Assembly (NCBI RefSeq): GCF_000735365.1
Contig: NZ_JMPL01000023.1
Location: 1 to 50,112, forward strand
Length of the DNA: 50,112 nucleotides
Reading direction: 5' to 3'
From: Kluyvera ascorbata ATCC 33433
GTDB taxonomy: Bacteria; Pseudomonadota; Gammaproteobacteria; Enterobacterales; Enterobacteriaceae
The stretch's first letter is position 1. The number at the start of each line of letters is the position of its first letter. Below the pieces are notes generated by a model, which did not search any database, was not told where the DNA came from, and saw nothing but the letters and a program-made list of their open reading frames with translations. A program made the translations under genes and the position numbers. Of this stretch, positions 27,966-37,472 are shown piece after piece.

Positions 27966-28919
27966 ATGGCACCGATTGCAGTTACCCTACTTACCGGTTT
28001 CCTCGGCGCGGGCAAAACCACCCTGCTGCGCCACATCCTCAATGAACAGCACGGCTTTAAAATTGCCGTGATTGAAAACGAATTCGGCGAAGTCTCCGTC
28101 GACGATCAGCTAATTGGCGACCGCGCCACGCAGATTAAAACCCTGACCAACGGCTGCATCTGCTGCACCCGCTCTAACGAACTGGAAGACGCGCTGTTAG
28201 ACCTGCTCGATAACCTCGACCAAGGCAACATCAGTTTCGACCGCCTGGTGATTGAATGTACCGGTATGGCCGACCCCGGCCCCATCATCCAGACCTTTTT
28301 CTCCCACGAGGTGCTGTGTGAACGCTATCTGCTGGATGGCGTAATTGCGCTGGTCGACGCGGTGCATGCCGACGAGCAGATGAACCAGTTCACCATCGCC
28401 CAGTCGCAGGTTGGCTACGCCGACCGTATTCTGCTGACCAAAACCGACGTCGCCGGTGAGGCCGAAAAGCTGCGCGAGCGTCTGGCCCGCATCAACGCCC
28501 GCGCGCCGATTTACACCGTCACCCACGGCGATATCGACCTGAATCTGCTGTTCAACACCAACGGCTTTATGCTGGAAGAGAACGTAACCTCGAAGCCGCG
28601 TTTCCACTTTATGGCCGACCAGCAAAACGACGTGTCGTCGATTGTGGTCGAACTGGATTACCCGGTGGATATCAGCGACGTCTCCCGGGTGATGGAAAAC
28701 CTGCTGCTGGACTTCGCCGACAAGCTGCTGCGCTACAAAGGGATGCTGTGGATTGACGGCGAACCGAACCGCCTGCTCTTCCAGGGCGTACAGCGTCTGT
28801 ACAGCGCCGACTGGGACAGGCCGTGGGGCGATGAAGCGCCGCACAGCACGCTGGTGTTTATTGGCATTCAACTGCCGGAAGCAGAAATTCGCGCGGCATT
28901 CGCCAGCCTGAAAAAATAG
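27966..28919 (+). CDS. yjiA: YjiA, COG0523 metal-binding GTPase
   Basis: This 317-residue P-loop GTPase of the CobW/COG0523 family has Walker A GFLGAGKTTLL near residue 10, the metal-binding CxCC motif GCICC near residue 64, and TKTD for guanine specificity. E. coli YjiA binds Zn, Ni and Co and hydrolyses GTP slowly; its client protein is unknown. AAAGGAG precedes the ATG at 27966, preferred to an upstream in-frame ATG inside yjiX. It follows yjiX closely. Confidence 0.95.
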   Translation: MAPIAVTLLTGFLGAGKTTLLRHILNEQHGFKIAVIENEFGEVSVDDQLIGDRATQIKTLTNGCICCTRSNELEDALLDLLDNLDQGNISFDRLVIECTGMADPGPIIQTFFSHEVLCERYLLDGVIALVDAVHADEQMNQFTIAQSQVGYADRILLTKTDVAGEAEKLRERLARINARAPIYTVTHGDIDLNLLFNTNGFMLEENVTSKPRFHFMADQQNDVSSIVVELDYPVDISDVSRVMENLLLDFADKLLRYKGMLWIDGEPNRLLFQGVQRLYSADWDRPWGDEAPHSTLVFIGIQLPEAEIRAAFASLKK

Positions 28920-29280
28920 CCCGTAGCCCTGCCTGAATCACGCCCCCTCCGCCCGGAAGGGGTAATTAAATGCGTAGAAATGTAAATATCCATTTTTATT
29001 CATGACAATTGGAATACTTTTGGAAACTATTAGAAAGACAATTAATTCACTGCCAACCAATATCCCCCGCTCCGTTCAAGGTACGTTTAGCCAAAAACTA
29101 AACGGGCGCTAAACATCAAAACGCTAATCATTGACGCTGGTAAAAACAAACAGACAAGCAACAAAAAAATACCATGCCCACTACAATTCCAGTATTAAAA
29201 ATCGACATGAGTCACATTTGCAGAAGTAAAATCCAGTTGTTAAGGTGTCCTCAGATTAATTTTATGACGAGGAATAAACC
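28920..29280 (+). other. 361-base intergenic region before the YfaZ-like gene
   Basis: There is no credible ORF here. The first 60 bases are GC-rich with an imperfect CCCCTCC/GGAAGGGG hairpin that may end the yjiA transcript. The rest is AT-rich and contains an inverted repeat CGTTTAG (29084-29090)/CTAAACG (29098-29104) and probably the promoter of the downstream porin-like gene (GAGGAA ribosome binding site just before 29281). Confidence 0.5.
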
Positions 29281-29826
29281 ATGAAAAAGCTTAATATCCT
29301 GCTCCTTTCCGCTCTGACCGCCGTATCCGGTTCCGCACTGGCGATGGGCGGTAGCCTTGAGCAGGGTAAAAACTTTACCAACCTGAATCTGGAAATGGGT
29401 AAATCCTCATCCGGCCTGTACGCAGAAAGCAACTGGCTGAAAAACACCGACGACGGCACCCAGACCGGCGGCGTGGGCGCAGGCTATAACCTGGAAGTCG
29501 GCCCAGTGATGCTGAACGCAGGCGCGAAAGCTATCTACATCGGCCCGAAAAAAGGCGATAACGGCGTGGCATTCCCTATCGGCGGCGGCGTTAGCGTAGC
29601 CCTGACCGACAGCATCCGCGTCTTTGGCGAAGGCTATGCCGCGCCGGAAGGCCTGAACAACAGCGTGAAAAACTACGTTGAAGCCAATGGTGGCGTAAGC
29701 TGGTCGCCAATTTCACTGGTCACTCTGAAAGTGGGCTATCGCCACGTCAGCGTTGACGGCAAAGACGGCCGTCCAAACCACACGCTGATTGACGGCGCTT
29801 ACATTGGCGGCGGCGTAAACTTCTAA
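29281..29826 (+). CDS. YfaZ-family outer membrane protein
   Basis: This 181-residue protein has a signal peptide ending SALA (residue 21) and an outer-membrane beta-barrel body that matches YfaZ (GKNFTNLNLEMG, GAGYNLEVGPVM, VEANGGVSWSP, VGYRHVSVDGKDG). It ends in GGGVNF with a C-terminal Phe, the usual barrel signal. It is a YfaZ paralogue, not at the yfaZ locus. Function unknown, perhaps a small porin. It has its own strong terminator. Confidence 0.85.
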   Translation: MKKLNILLLSALTAVSGSALAMGGSLEQGKNFTNLNLEMGKSSSGLYAESNWLKNTDDGTQTGGVGAGYNLEVGPVMLNAGAKAIYIGPKKGDNGVAFPIGGGVSVALTDSIRVFGEGYAAPEGLNNSVKNYVEANGGVSWSPISLVTLKVGYRHVSVDGKDGRPNHTLIDGAYIGGGVNF

Positions 29827-29841
29827 CGTTACCCACTTCCC

Positions 29842-29869
29842 AAAAAACCTGCCAGATGGCAGGTTTTTT
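29842..29869. terminator. Bidirectional terminator
   Basis: AAAAAACCTGCC (29842-29853), loop AGAT, GGCAGGTTTTTT (29858-29869). It is perfect, with A- and T-tracts on both sides, and sits between the convergent YfaZ-like and aldehyde dehydrogenase genes. Confidence 0.97.
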
Positions 29870-29882
29870 TTATTGGCTGCCG

Positions 29883-31253
29883 CTATTGGCGCACTACCAC
29901 CAGCTTCTGGTTCACAAACTCTTTGATCCCCAGATCCGACAGCTCGCGCCCGTAGCCGGAACGCTTCACTCCGCCAAACGGCAGTTCAGCCGCGGTATCG
30001 GTGAGCCAGTTGATGTACACCATCCCGGTCTCAATGCGCGAGGCCATTTTCTTCGCCCGTTCAATATCCTGGCTAAAGACCGCGCCGCCCAGCCCGTAGT
30101 GGGAATCATTGGCCAGAGCTACCGCTTCATCATCGCTCTTCACCACGTAAATCTGCGCGACAGGGCCGAAGAACTCTTCGAAATACGCCGGGTTATCGCA
30201 GGAAATGTGGGTCAGGATGGTGGGCTCGAAGAAGCTGCCGTCACGCTGCACCGGCTTACCGCCGAGATGCAGCTTCGCGCCGTTTTTCACTGCTTCGTTG
30301 ACCTGTTTGGTCAGCGTCTCCAGCGCGTCTTTTGACGACAGCGGGCCAAGCGTGGTGCTTTCATCCAGCGGGTCGCCAATTTTTGCCTGCTTAAACGCTT
30401 CGGTAAACTTGCTCAGGAAAGCATCGGCAATTTTCTCATGCAGCACAAAACGTTTTGCCGCGGTACAGACCTGCCCGGCGTTGTTAAGGCGGGCATTGAC
30501 GCCGATTTTCACCGCTTTATCGAGGTTGGCATCGTCCAGCACCACGAAGACATCGTTACCGCCCAGCTCAAGGGTCGATTTCTTAATGTGCTTCGCCGCC
30601 TGTGCCGCCACCACGCTGCCCGTTTTTTCGGAGCCGGTCAGCGCTGCACCCTGCACGCGGTCGTCGGCAATAATGTTGGCCACCTGATCCTGCGAGATGT
30701 ACAGATTCGCCCACGCCCCTTCCGGTGCACCCGCTTCACGCACCAGGTGCGCAAAGACCTCTGCGCAGTGCGGCACAATGCTGGCGTGCTTCGCCAGCAC
30801 CGGGTTACCTGCTGCCAGGTTCGGGGCCAGCACGCGCATCAGCTGGTAATAAGGGAAATTCCACGGCTCAACGGCCATCAGCACGCCGATAGGATGATGT
30901 TCGACCCAGGCCTCGCCGAGCTCGGATTTGTACTTCACCGGCGCGAGAAACTGCTTCGCGTTGTCGGCATAGTAGCGGGCAATTTGCGCGCACAGTTTCA
31001 CCTCGCCGCGACTTTGGGCGATCAGTTTGCCCGTCTCCTGGCTGGCAATCTTCGCCAGCTCCTCAACGCGGGCATCTATCAAATCGGCTAATTTGTGGAG
31101 TACCGGCAGGCGCTGGTCGATATCCCCTTTTGCCCAGTCGGAATGGTAGAGCGCATCGGCCGCTTTCAGCGCCGCTTCAACGTCCGCGTCGGTATGAGAA
31201 GGGTATGCTTTGATAAGCTGGTTAGTGGCAGGATTAACTGTCTGGTAAGCCAT
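29883..31253 (-). CDS. NAD(P)-dependent aldehyde dehydrogenase, Sad-like
   Basis: This 456-residue enzyme of the aldehyde dehydrogenase superfamily resembles succinate-semialdehyde dehydrogenase (Sad/YneI). The NAD site WNFPYYQLMR and the catalytic glutamate LELGGND (near residue 231) are present, with the nucleophile cysteine in NNAGQVCTAAKR (near 265). It oxidises an aldehyde to an acid; succinate semialdehyde is the best guess. It follows pac on the same strand after 137 bases, so cotranscription is possible. In E. coli W pac sits near the hpa cluster, which produces succinate semialdehyde. Confidence 0.85.
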   Translation of the reverse strand: MAYQTVNPATNQLIKAYPSHTDADVEAALKAADALYHSDWAKGDIDQRLPVLHKLADLIDARVEELAKIASQETGKLIAQSRGEVKLCAQIARYYADNAKQFLAPVKYKSELGEAWVEHHPIGVLMAVEPWNFPYYQLMRVLAPNLAAGNPVLAKHASIVPHCAEVFAHLVREAGAPEGAWANLYISQDQVANIIADDRVQGAALTGSEKTGSVVAAQAAKHIKKSTLELGGNDVFVVLDDANLDKAVKIGVNARLNNAGQVCTAAKRFVLHEKIADAFLSKFTEAFKQAKIGDPLDESTTLGPLSSKDALETLTKQVNEAVKNGAKLHLGGKPVQRDGSFFEPTILTHISCDNPAYFEEFFGPVAQIYVVKSDDEAVALANDSHYGLGGAVFSQDIERAKKMASRIETGMVYINWLTDTAAELPFGGVKRSGYGRELSDLGIKEFVNQKLVVVRQ

Positions 31254-31351
31254 CGTGAATCTCCTTGTTTTTACCGCTTAGGGTATTAAGGGTAGTCAAT
31301 CTGGCTGGCTGCGGACGTAAAGTTGGGTATAAACGGAGGTTTCCGAATAGG

Positions 31352-31379
31352 CATCCCCCGCCGGACAAGACGGGGGATG
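31352..31379. terminator. Hairpin after pac
   Basis: CATCCCCCG (31352-31360) and CGGGGGATG (31371-31379) are perfect arms 11 bases beyond the pac stop. No T-tract is present, so read-through into the aldehyde dehydrogenase gene remains possible. Confidence 0.5.
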
Positions 31380-31390
31380 ACAGGAAGAAA

Positions 31391-33931
31391 TTACCGCTTC
31401 ACCTGTAACACTTCCTGCGATTCCTTATGCGACTCCACCTCTTGCGGGGTTAACCACAGCGATTTACGCCCGAAGGTTTCGTACATTTTTAGCTGGTCGT
31501 CATAGTGCTTATCCGCCTTGCCGTCCGGGGCAATAAACCCGCTTTGACCCGGCGCGACCACGTCCCAGGCAAGCACCGGGCTTTTGCTGGCCGACGGCGA
31601 GAACACGATCATGTCATTTTCCGTGCCGCGGTTCTGGTATTCCGCCTGATGACGCGCTTCATCCGCTGCCGCCTGCGGCACGCCGAAGAAGTTATTGGCC
31701 CGGAAGGTCAGCGCCATCGCCGGCGTTTTCCAGCCGTTCAGGTCGTTGCCGTAGCGCTTTGACAGCGTCTGCCAGGCATCGTCCAGCGCCGCCAGCACCA
31801 CCTCGTGCTGCGGTTTTCCGCCAAACAGATCGACCGCCTGCGGAATCGGCGACTTCTCGCCCTGCAGCGCTTCGTAAAGGATCTTCGCCCCTACGCTGAT
31901 GTTCAGCGAGCCGGTTGGCCCGTCCTGCGTCGTCTCATAGCCGCTGGCGCTGTACCAGTCACCGAACGGCTTCGGTACCGCCGTCACAACCGTGCGTTTC
32001 AGCATACTGGTCAGCCAGGCGTTGAGAATCGCCGAGCCCGGCTGCTGATAGGTTTTACCGCCTTCGTTGAGCAGGTTGCTGCCATCCCAGCCGGTTAGTT
32101 TATCCACCAGCTGGCGACGCGGGTCGCTTACCGGCAGGCTCGCCGTCGCGTCCTTGAGCGTCGGCAGGAAGAGCCGCAGGTTCAGATCCTGACGGCTGGT
32201 TTTGCGGATCACATCCCAGGCCTGATCGGCGGTAAAGCGCGGCTGCTTATCAAGAATGCGGTTAATCTCGGTCACGCGATCCGCGCCGCCCCACAGGAAG
32301 GCAAACAGATCGGATGCCGGATAATCTTTTTGCGGTGAGTTGTTCCAGTTGGCGATATAGCCCGACTGCGGGTTATACACTTTCGGGTTCAAATCAAAAG
32401 AGAGCAGCCCCTTCCAGTCCCACTTTCCGGTGCCGGGCACCGGCAGGCGCGGGTCGTGGCCCGGCTGGCGGTCAGGATACGCGCCGGTATGCACGTAGCC
32501 GATATTGCCGTTCACGTCGGCGTAGTACCAGTTGATGGTCAGCGCCTGTTTTGCCGCCTGCTGCGTCCACTCCTGCCAGCTTTTGGCTTTCATCTGGTGA
32601 GTCCACGCCAGCAGCGATGCCACCTCTTTGCCTTCCCACGCGCGCGCCTTGGCGTAGGCCGTTTGTGTGGCTGGGTCGGTTTTCATCACATTTCCGTGCA
32701 GGGTGCGCCAGACGGTGAAGGTCTCCGGCTGGTCGTCTTTGACCTTAATGGTCTCTTCGCGACTGAGCATTTTCACCCACTGACCGTTATGCTGGTAATA
32801 GCCCGGTTTATCTTTCGACAATTTTTCGGCAAAGATGTCGACATCATCGCCGAAACCAGCAGTAGAACCCCAGGAAATCGTGCCGTTGTGACCAAACACC
32901 AGGCCAGGATAAGCAAACGGCGTATTGCCGGTGACGTCGTAGCCCGCGCCGTGCAGGCCAATGCCGTAGGTATAAGCAGGCGCGTACCAGCCGAACTGCG
33001 GGCCGTTGACCATAATAGCTTTTGCATCCTGCGCTTTGTTTTTACCAATTACCCACATATTGCTGGTCGTTGGGTAGCCCGCCAGCCCGTTGGCCCCGCT
33101 CTGCGCAAACTGCGCGGCGATGGTTTCCCGGTTTTGTCCCGCCGTCAGCGCCAGCAGTGCGCCGTCTGCGCCTTTTGCCGGCCGGTCGAGCATCGGTGCC
33201 GGCAGGTCGTAGCGCGGAAGCAAGGCCGCCGTTTGCGTATTGTTAAGGTCGAACTTGAGCGGATAGTGGCTCTCCTTAGGGGAAATGGTCGTTGGCGCGG
33301 AAGGGTTCACCAGCCATTTTAACTGGTCAAAGACCGCCATCCCCTGCTGCTTACCGTATTTGTCTTTTAGCGCCGTCAGCAGCGCCAGGTTATCAATTTC
33401 GCTGGTACTGTCAGAGAATCGGTTCGCCATCGTGCCGACAAAAACCATCGCTACATCAAAAGGCTGCCAGTGCTGTGGTGCAAAACCAAAGGTGGAAAAC
33501 GGTTTTGGCAGCAGCGTGCCGGGGTTGGCGTTCACTTTATCAATCCAGGCGTTCATGCCGTCGGCATAGCCTTGCAGGATGGACTTATCCTCCGGTGCTA
33601 GCGCCGCAATTTGCGCCCGGATAGAATCCGGCCAGTAGTTCTGGCGAATCCCCTTATCAAAACTGACGAACGACTTGCCGAGGACTTCAGAGACCGTGCC
33701 CTGCGTGCTGCGCCGCGCCATCTCCATCTGGAACAGGCGATCCTGCGCCACCACGTAGCCATAGCCGTAAAACAGCCGATAGGTATCATCGGCGTAAATA
33801 TGCGGCATGCCGTATTCATCGCGAACAATCTTGACCTCGGTCTGGGCACCTGCCGCCAACGCGGAAAGGCTCCAGGAACACATCAGGGAAGCAGCAACAC
33901 AGTTCACGATCATACGATTTGTATTTTTCAT
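31391..33931 (-). CDS. pac: Penicillin G acylase precursor
   Basis: This 846-residue Ntn hydrolase precursor hydrolyses penicillin G and other phenylacetyl amides in the periplasm. It matches Kluyvera and E. coli PAC over its whole length. The signal peptide ends ALA at residue 26. The mature alpha chain starts near A27, and a spacer of about 54 residues is removed before the beta chain, whose N-terminal nucleophile is S290 in [11 protein letters not shown], the same number as the E. coli enzyme. The oxyanion Asn lies in the later WNNSPQKDY region. It is divergent from an AraC-type gene. Natural role is likely aromatic amide scavenging. Confidence 0.97.
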   Translation of the reverse strand: MKNTNRMIVNCVAASLMCSWSLSALAAGAQTEVKIVRDEYGMPHIYADDTYRLFYGYGYVVAQDRLFQMEMARRSTQGTVSEVLGKSFVSFDKGIRQNYWPDSIRAQIAALAPEDKSILQGYADGMNAWIDKVNANPGTLLPKPFSTFGFAPQHWQPFDVAMVFVGTMANRFSDSTSEIDNLALLTALKDKYGKQQGMAVFDQLKWLVNPSAPTTISPKESHYPLKFDLNNTQTAALLPRYDLPAPMLDRPAKGADGALLALTAGQNRETIAAQFAQSGANGLAGYPTTSNMWVIGKNKAQDAKAIMVNGPQFGWYAPAYTYGIGLHGAGYDVTGNTPFAYPGLVFGHNGTISWGSTAGFGDDVDIFAEKLSKDKPGYYQHNGQWVKMLSREETIKVKDDQPETFTVWRTLHGNVMKTDPATQTAYAKARAWEGKEVASLLAWTHQMKAKSWQEWTQQAAKQALTINWYYADVNGNIGYVHTGAYPDRQPGHDPRLPVPGTGKWDWKGLLSFDLNPKVYNPQSGYIANWNNSPQKDYPASDLFAFLWGGADRVTEINRILDKQPRFTADQAWDVIRKTSRQDLNLRLFLPTLKDATASLPVSDPRRQLVDKLTGWDGSNLLNEGGKTYQQPGSAILNAWLTSMLKRTVVTAVPKPFGDWYSASGYETTQDGPTGSLNISVGAKILYEALQGEKSPIPQAVDLFGGKPQHEVVLAALDDAWQTLSKRYGNDLNGWKTPAMALTFRANNFFGVPQAAADEARHQAEYQNRGTENDMIVFSPSASKSPVLAWDVVAPGQSGFIAPDGKADKHYDDQLKMYETFGRKSLWLTPQEVESHKESQEVLQVKR

Positions 33932-34153
33932 TGTATCCTCTTGCAGGTGTATGATTAGCGAGTTGATACTAGCTGTGAAGCAACACTTATCTATATGAGG
34001 CGAATGATTTCAGCGTGAACTGTGAGTCTGATACCAGTTATTTGATACATTAAATTAGTTAATGTGATCTAAAGAGAATCGTTTATTTTTCACACATCTC
34101 CACCCACCTTCCCCTAATGTGGTATAAAAATAAAAAACCGCCGGGGGAAGCGA

Positions 34154-34897
34154 ATGACCACACCACGCGATATTCATCAGACCTTCGCCCGACTGCCGGG
34201 GCTTGAACGACGCAGCACCTGGCAGAGCACGCAGGCCTATAAGCGCCACAGTCACCCGCAGCTCTCGATAGGGGCGATTCTCGAAGGTGGAACGCGCTGC
34301 GTCTGTGACGGGCAGGAGTATCTTTTGTCACCCGGCGACCTTATCGTTATCCCCGCCAACGCGCCGCACAGCTGCAACCCGATACAAGGAAAGCCGCGCA
34401 GCTACCATATGCTCTATATCGACACGCCGCTGCCATTAGCCCGGCAGGTCATTCGCAATGATGCGCTGTTCAGCCTGTATCTCACCGTCGTTGAGCAGAT
34501 GTCCGCCGACGCGCTGACCACGCTGTTATCCGCTCTTTCCCTGCGAACTGGCGTTGATGAAAAACTGCGTTCCACCAGCCAACATCTGCAGCAGGCGCTA
34601 CTGGCAAACCCCGTCTCTCCCCCCTCCCTTGATGCGTTCGCCGCACGTTTCTCGCTGCGTAAAGAGACCTTAATCCGGACGTTCAAGCAGGATACCGGCC
34701 TGACGCCCGGCAGCTTTCTTAACAACTCGCGCGTGGAGTACGCCAAAGCGCGGCTACGCGCCGGGGACGAGATTGCCGATGTGGCCTACCAGAGCGGCTT
34801 CGCCGACCAGAGCCATTTCCACAAAACCTTCGTCAGCTACACGGCCGCCACGCCGCGTCAGTACGCGCTGGGTAGATCAATATCAGACAATAATTAA
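34154..34897 (+). CDS. AraC-family regulator with cupin domain
   Basis: This 247-residue regulator has an N-terminal cupin (YKRHSHPQLSIGAILEG, LLSPGDLIVIPANAPHSC) and a C-terminal AraC double helix-turn-helix ([50 protein letters not shown]). It is followed after 47 bases by a LysE exporter on the same strand and is divergent from pac. AraC-LysE pairs are common, so it probably controls the exporter; a role in pac control cannot be excluded. Confidence 0.88.
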   Translation: MTTPRDIHQTFARLPGLERRSTWQSTQAYKRHSHPQLSIGAILEGGTRCVCDGQEYLLSPGDLIVIPANAPHSCNPIQGKPRSYHMLYIDTPLPLARQVIRNDALFSLYLTVVEQMSADALTTLLSALSLRTGVDEKLRSTSQHLQQALLANPVSPPSLDAFAARFSLRKETLIRTFKQDTGLTPGSFLNNSRVEYAKARLRAGDEIADVAYQSGFADQSHFHKTFVSYTAATPRQYALGRSISDNN

Positions 34898-34944
34898 CGC
34901 CTCTTCAGGCCTACGCTGACCTCACGCTTTTTATTGAGGTCGCT

Positions 34945-35586
34945 ATGGAACAGGTCACCACACTCTTCCCCCCCGCGTTTCCCGCACTGGCACTCGCGCA
35001 CTTTATGGCGCTGCTCAGCCCGGGGCCGGACTTCTTTCTGTTGGTAGGCTACGCGCTACGCTTTCGACTGCGCGGCAGCGTGGGCGTTTGCCTTGGCATT
35101 GCGGCGGGAAACGGGTTCTACATTCTGCTGGTCGTCATTGGCTCCGGGCTGCTGCGCCAGGCGCCGCTGCTCTTCACCGGTATCGAACTGATGGGCGCCG
35201 CGTACCTGCTTTGGGTGGGCCGCCAGTTGCTGAATAGCCGCGCCGGAACACGGGAGTGGCAACATACCGCATCGGCGCTGCCCTCGCTCACCCGACAATT
35301 ACTGCTGGGGCTGGGCTCTTCACTGCTGAATCCGAAAAATGCGCTGTTCTATCTGGCGCTGATGACGGCGCTGCTCGGCCCGGATGTCACACTGGTACAG
35401 CAGGCCGTATGCGGAGTCTGGATGACCGGCGTCGTGCTGCTTTGGGATCTGCTGTTGATCGTACTGATCGCGCTGCCGCAGATTCAGCGACGGCTCGGTA
35501 ATCTGGTCTGGAAAATTGAACGGGCGGCTGGCGGCATATTGCTAGGCTTCGGCGGCTGGATCTTATGGCAATTTATGTTGAGCTAA
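34945..35586 (+). CDS. LysE/RhtB-family amino acid exporter
   Basis: This 213-residue inner membrane protein has six hydrophobic segments and the family signature SPGPDFFLLVGYALRFRLRGS near the N-terminus, then GLGSSLLNPKNALFYLAL. Members export amino acids or related metabolites by proton exchange. It is cotranscribed with the AraC gene. Substrate unknown. A strong terminator follows the stop. Confidence 0.88.
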   Translation: MEQVTTLFPPAFPALALAHFMALLSPGPDFFLLVGYALRFRLRGSVGVCLGIAAGNGFYILLVVIGSGLLRQAPLLFTGIELMGAAYLLWVGRQLLNSRAGTREWQHTASALPSLTRQLLLGLGSSLLNPKNALFYLALMTALLGPDVTLVQQAVCGVWMTGVVLLWDLLLIVLIALPQIQRRLGNLVWKIERAAGGILLGFGGWILWQFMLS

Positions 35587-35593
35587 AACGCGG

Positions 35594-35622
35594 ACGGGCG
35601 ACGTGTCAGGCACGTCGCCCGT
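35594..35622 (+). terminator. Terminator after LysE gene
   Basis: ACGGGCGACGTG (35594-35605), loop TCAGG, CACGTCGCCCGT (35611-35622), then ATTTTTAA. It is a strong rho-independent terminator that may also serve the convergent yjiS gene. Confidence 0.92.
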
Positions 35623-35626
35623 ATTT

Positions 35627-35791
35627 TTAACCCACTTCATCACGGCGCAGCCCAACGTCTTTCAACTGCTCATCGCTCATTCGCCGCAATACACGACGTG
35701 TTTGCTGCAAATGCCACCATTTTTTCATAAAGCGCCACAGTTGCACAAAGCCGATAAACGGCTGTTTTGCCCGGTTCTCGTGAAATTCCAT
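35627..35791 (-). CDS. yjiS: YjiS, DUF1127 small protein
   Basis: This 54-residue basic protein was found by translating the minus strand. It begins MEFHENRAKQPFIGFVQLW and ends MSDEQLKDVGLRRDEVG. Length and both conserved blocks match E. coli YjiS. The C-terminal DUF1127 motif (MSDEQLKDVGL) is complete. DUF1127 proteins elsewhere bind RNA or tune phosphate and carbon metabolism; the enterobacterial role is unclear. It is divergent from yjiR, as in E. coli. Confidence 0.92.
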   Translation of the reverse strand: MEFHENRAKQPFIGFVQLWRFMKKWWHLQQTRRVLRRMSDEQLKDVGLRRDEVG

Positions 35792-35969
35792 ACTTTGCCT
35801 CCTCACCTTGCCAGAGGCTTTATCTTCGCGGATTTCCGGTCCTGCAATACAGATTCAAAAAATACTTTTCTTTAACATACAGATTCGCTAAAACGATATC
35901 TGCGTGCGGTTTTTATCGCCTGACTGTACTGGTTTTCTCATCTGTATGGCGATCACTGGGGATACAGCA

Positions 35970-37382
35970 ATGACGCGTTACCAACATCTGGCCAACCTGC
36001 TGGCCGAGCGAATTGAACAAGGGCTGTATCGCCACGGCGAAAAGCTGCCCTCCGTGCGCAGCCTGAGCCAGGAGCACGGCGTCAGCATCAGCACCGTACA
36101 GCAGGCTTATCAGACGCTGGAACAGCGCCAGCTGATCACCCCGCAGCCGCGCTCCGGCTACTTCGTCGCGCCGCAGAAAGCCCAGCCGCCGGTGCCGCCG
36201 ATGTCACGCCCGGTACAGCGCCCGGTGGAGATCACCCAGTGGGATCAGGTGCTGAACATGTTGGATGCCCGCAGCGATAAGTCGATCATTCCTTTCGGCG
36301 GCGGCTCACCGGACGTCACCCAACCCACCCTAAAACCGCTGTGGCGCGAGATGAGCCGCGTGGTGCAGCACAATCTCAGTGAGGTGCTGAACTACGATGA
36401 GCTGGCCGGTCGCCGCGAGCTGCGCGAACAGATCGCCCGCCTGATGCTCGACGGCGGATCGGTGGTCACCGCCAACGACCTGATCATCACCAGCGGCTGC
36501 CACAGCGCGCTGTCGCTGGCGCTGCTGTCGGTGTGCCAGCCGGGCGATATTATCGCCGTGGAATCCCCAACCTATTACGGCACCATGCAGCTGCTGCGCG
36601 GCTTAGGACTGAAAGCCATTGAGATCCCCACCGATCCCAACACTGGGATCAGCATCGAAGCGCTGGAACTGGCGCTGGATCAGTGGCCGATCAAAGGGGT
36701 GATCCTCGTCCCCAACTGCAACAATCCGCAGGGTTTTATCATGCCCGACGCCCGCAAGCGCGCGGTGCTGAGCCTTGCCCAGCGCTACGATATCGTGATT
36801 TTTGAAGATGATATTTACGGCGAACTGGCCACCGACTACCCGCGCCCGCGCACCATCCACTCATGGGATATCGACGGCCGGGTGATGCTGTGCAGCTCGT
36901 TTACCAAAACCATCGCCCCCGGCCTGCGCATTGGCTGGATAGCACCGGGCCGCTACTACGACAAGCTGCTGCAAATGAAATACGCCGCCAGCGGCACCAA
37001 CGTGCCGTCGACCCAGCTTGCCGCCTCGAACTTTATCCGCGAGGGCCACTACCACCGCCACGTCCGGCGGATGCGGCAGATCTACCAGCGCAATATGGAG
37101 ATCTACACCTGCTGGCTGCGTGAGTTTTTCCCCTGCGGGATCTGTGTGACCCGCCCAACCGGCGGTTTTATGCTGTGGGTGGAACTGCCTGAGCAGGTAG
37201 ATATGGTGTGCGTGGCGAAGCAGCTGTGCCGGATGAAAATCCAGGTGGCACCGGGATCGCTTTTTTCGGCGTCGGGGAAATACAGGAACTGCTTGCGGAT
37301 CAACTGCGCGCTGCCGCCGATCGACAAGCACCGCGAGGTGATGGTGCAGCTGGGGGAGGCGGTGAAGGTGGCGATGGAATAA
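35970..37382 (+). CDS. yjiR: YjiR, MocR-type GntR/aminotransferase regulator
   Basis: This 470-residue protein has an N-terminal GntR winged helix (residues 1-70, ERIEQGLYRHGEKLPSVRSL, QQAYQTLEQRQLI) fused to a fold-type-I aminotransferase domain. The PLP lysine is in SSFTKTIAPGLRIGW, with VPNCNNPQGF and FEDDIYGEL as cofactor contacts. Length and sequence match E. coli YjiR. MocR regulators sense PLP or amino compounds. The start at 35970 (MTRYQHL, with GGGG upstream) was chosen over a longer frame. Confidence 0.95.
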   Translation: MTRYQHLANLLAERIEQGLYRHGEKLPSVRSLSQEHGVSISTVQQAYQTLEQRQLITPQPRSGYFVAPQKAQPPVPPMSRPVQRPVEITQWDQVLNMLDARSDKSIIPFGGGSPDVTQPTLKPLWREMSRVVQHNLSEVLNYDELAGRRELREQIARLMLDGGSVVTANDLIITSGCHSALSLALLSVCQPGDIIAVESPTYYGTMQLLRGLGLKAIEIPTDPNTGISIEALELALDQWPIKGVILVPNCNNPQGFIMPDARKRAVLSLAQRYDIVIFEDDIYGELATDYPRPRTIHSWDIDGRVMLCSSFTKTIAPGLRIGWIAPGRYYDKLLQMKYAASGTNVPSTQLAASNFIREGHYHRHVRRMRQIYQRNMEIYTCWLREFFPCGICVTRPTGGFMLWVELPEQVDMVCVAKQLCRMKIQVAPGSLFSASGKYRNCLRINCALPPIDKHREVMVQLGEAVKVAME

Positions 37383-37472
37383 TCCCATTGGAACGCCCTC
37401 ATAATTTTTATATATGAAAGCTAATGGTAAAGAGCCCCCGTAAATACAGGGGCATTCTATTATATTGGGTTA

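Noticed and set aside
33932-34153. Possible CRP sites (TGTGA half-sites) in the pac/AraC divergent gap
   Set aside because: Only single half-sites such as AATGTGATCTAAA were seen; the second half is poor, so no site is called although E. coli pac is CRP-dependent.
37434-37453. GCCCC...GGGGC hairpin between yjiR and the nucleotidase gene
   Set aside because: Five-base stem with a 10-base loop and no clean T-tract; too weak to call a terminator.
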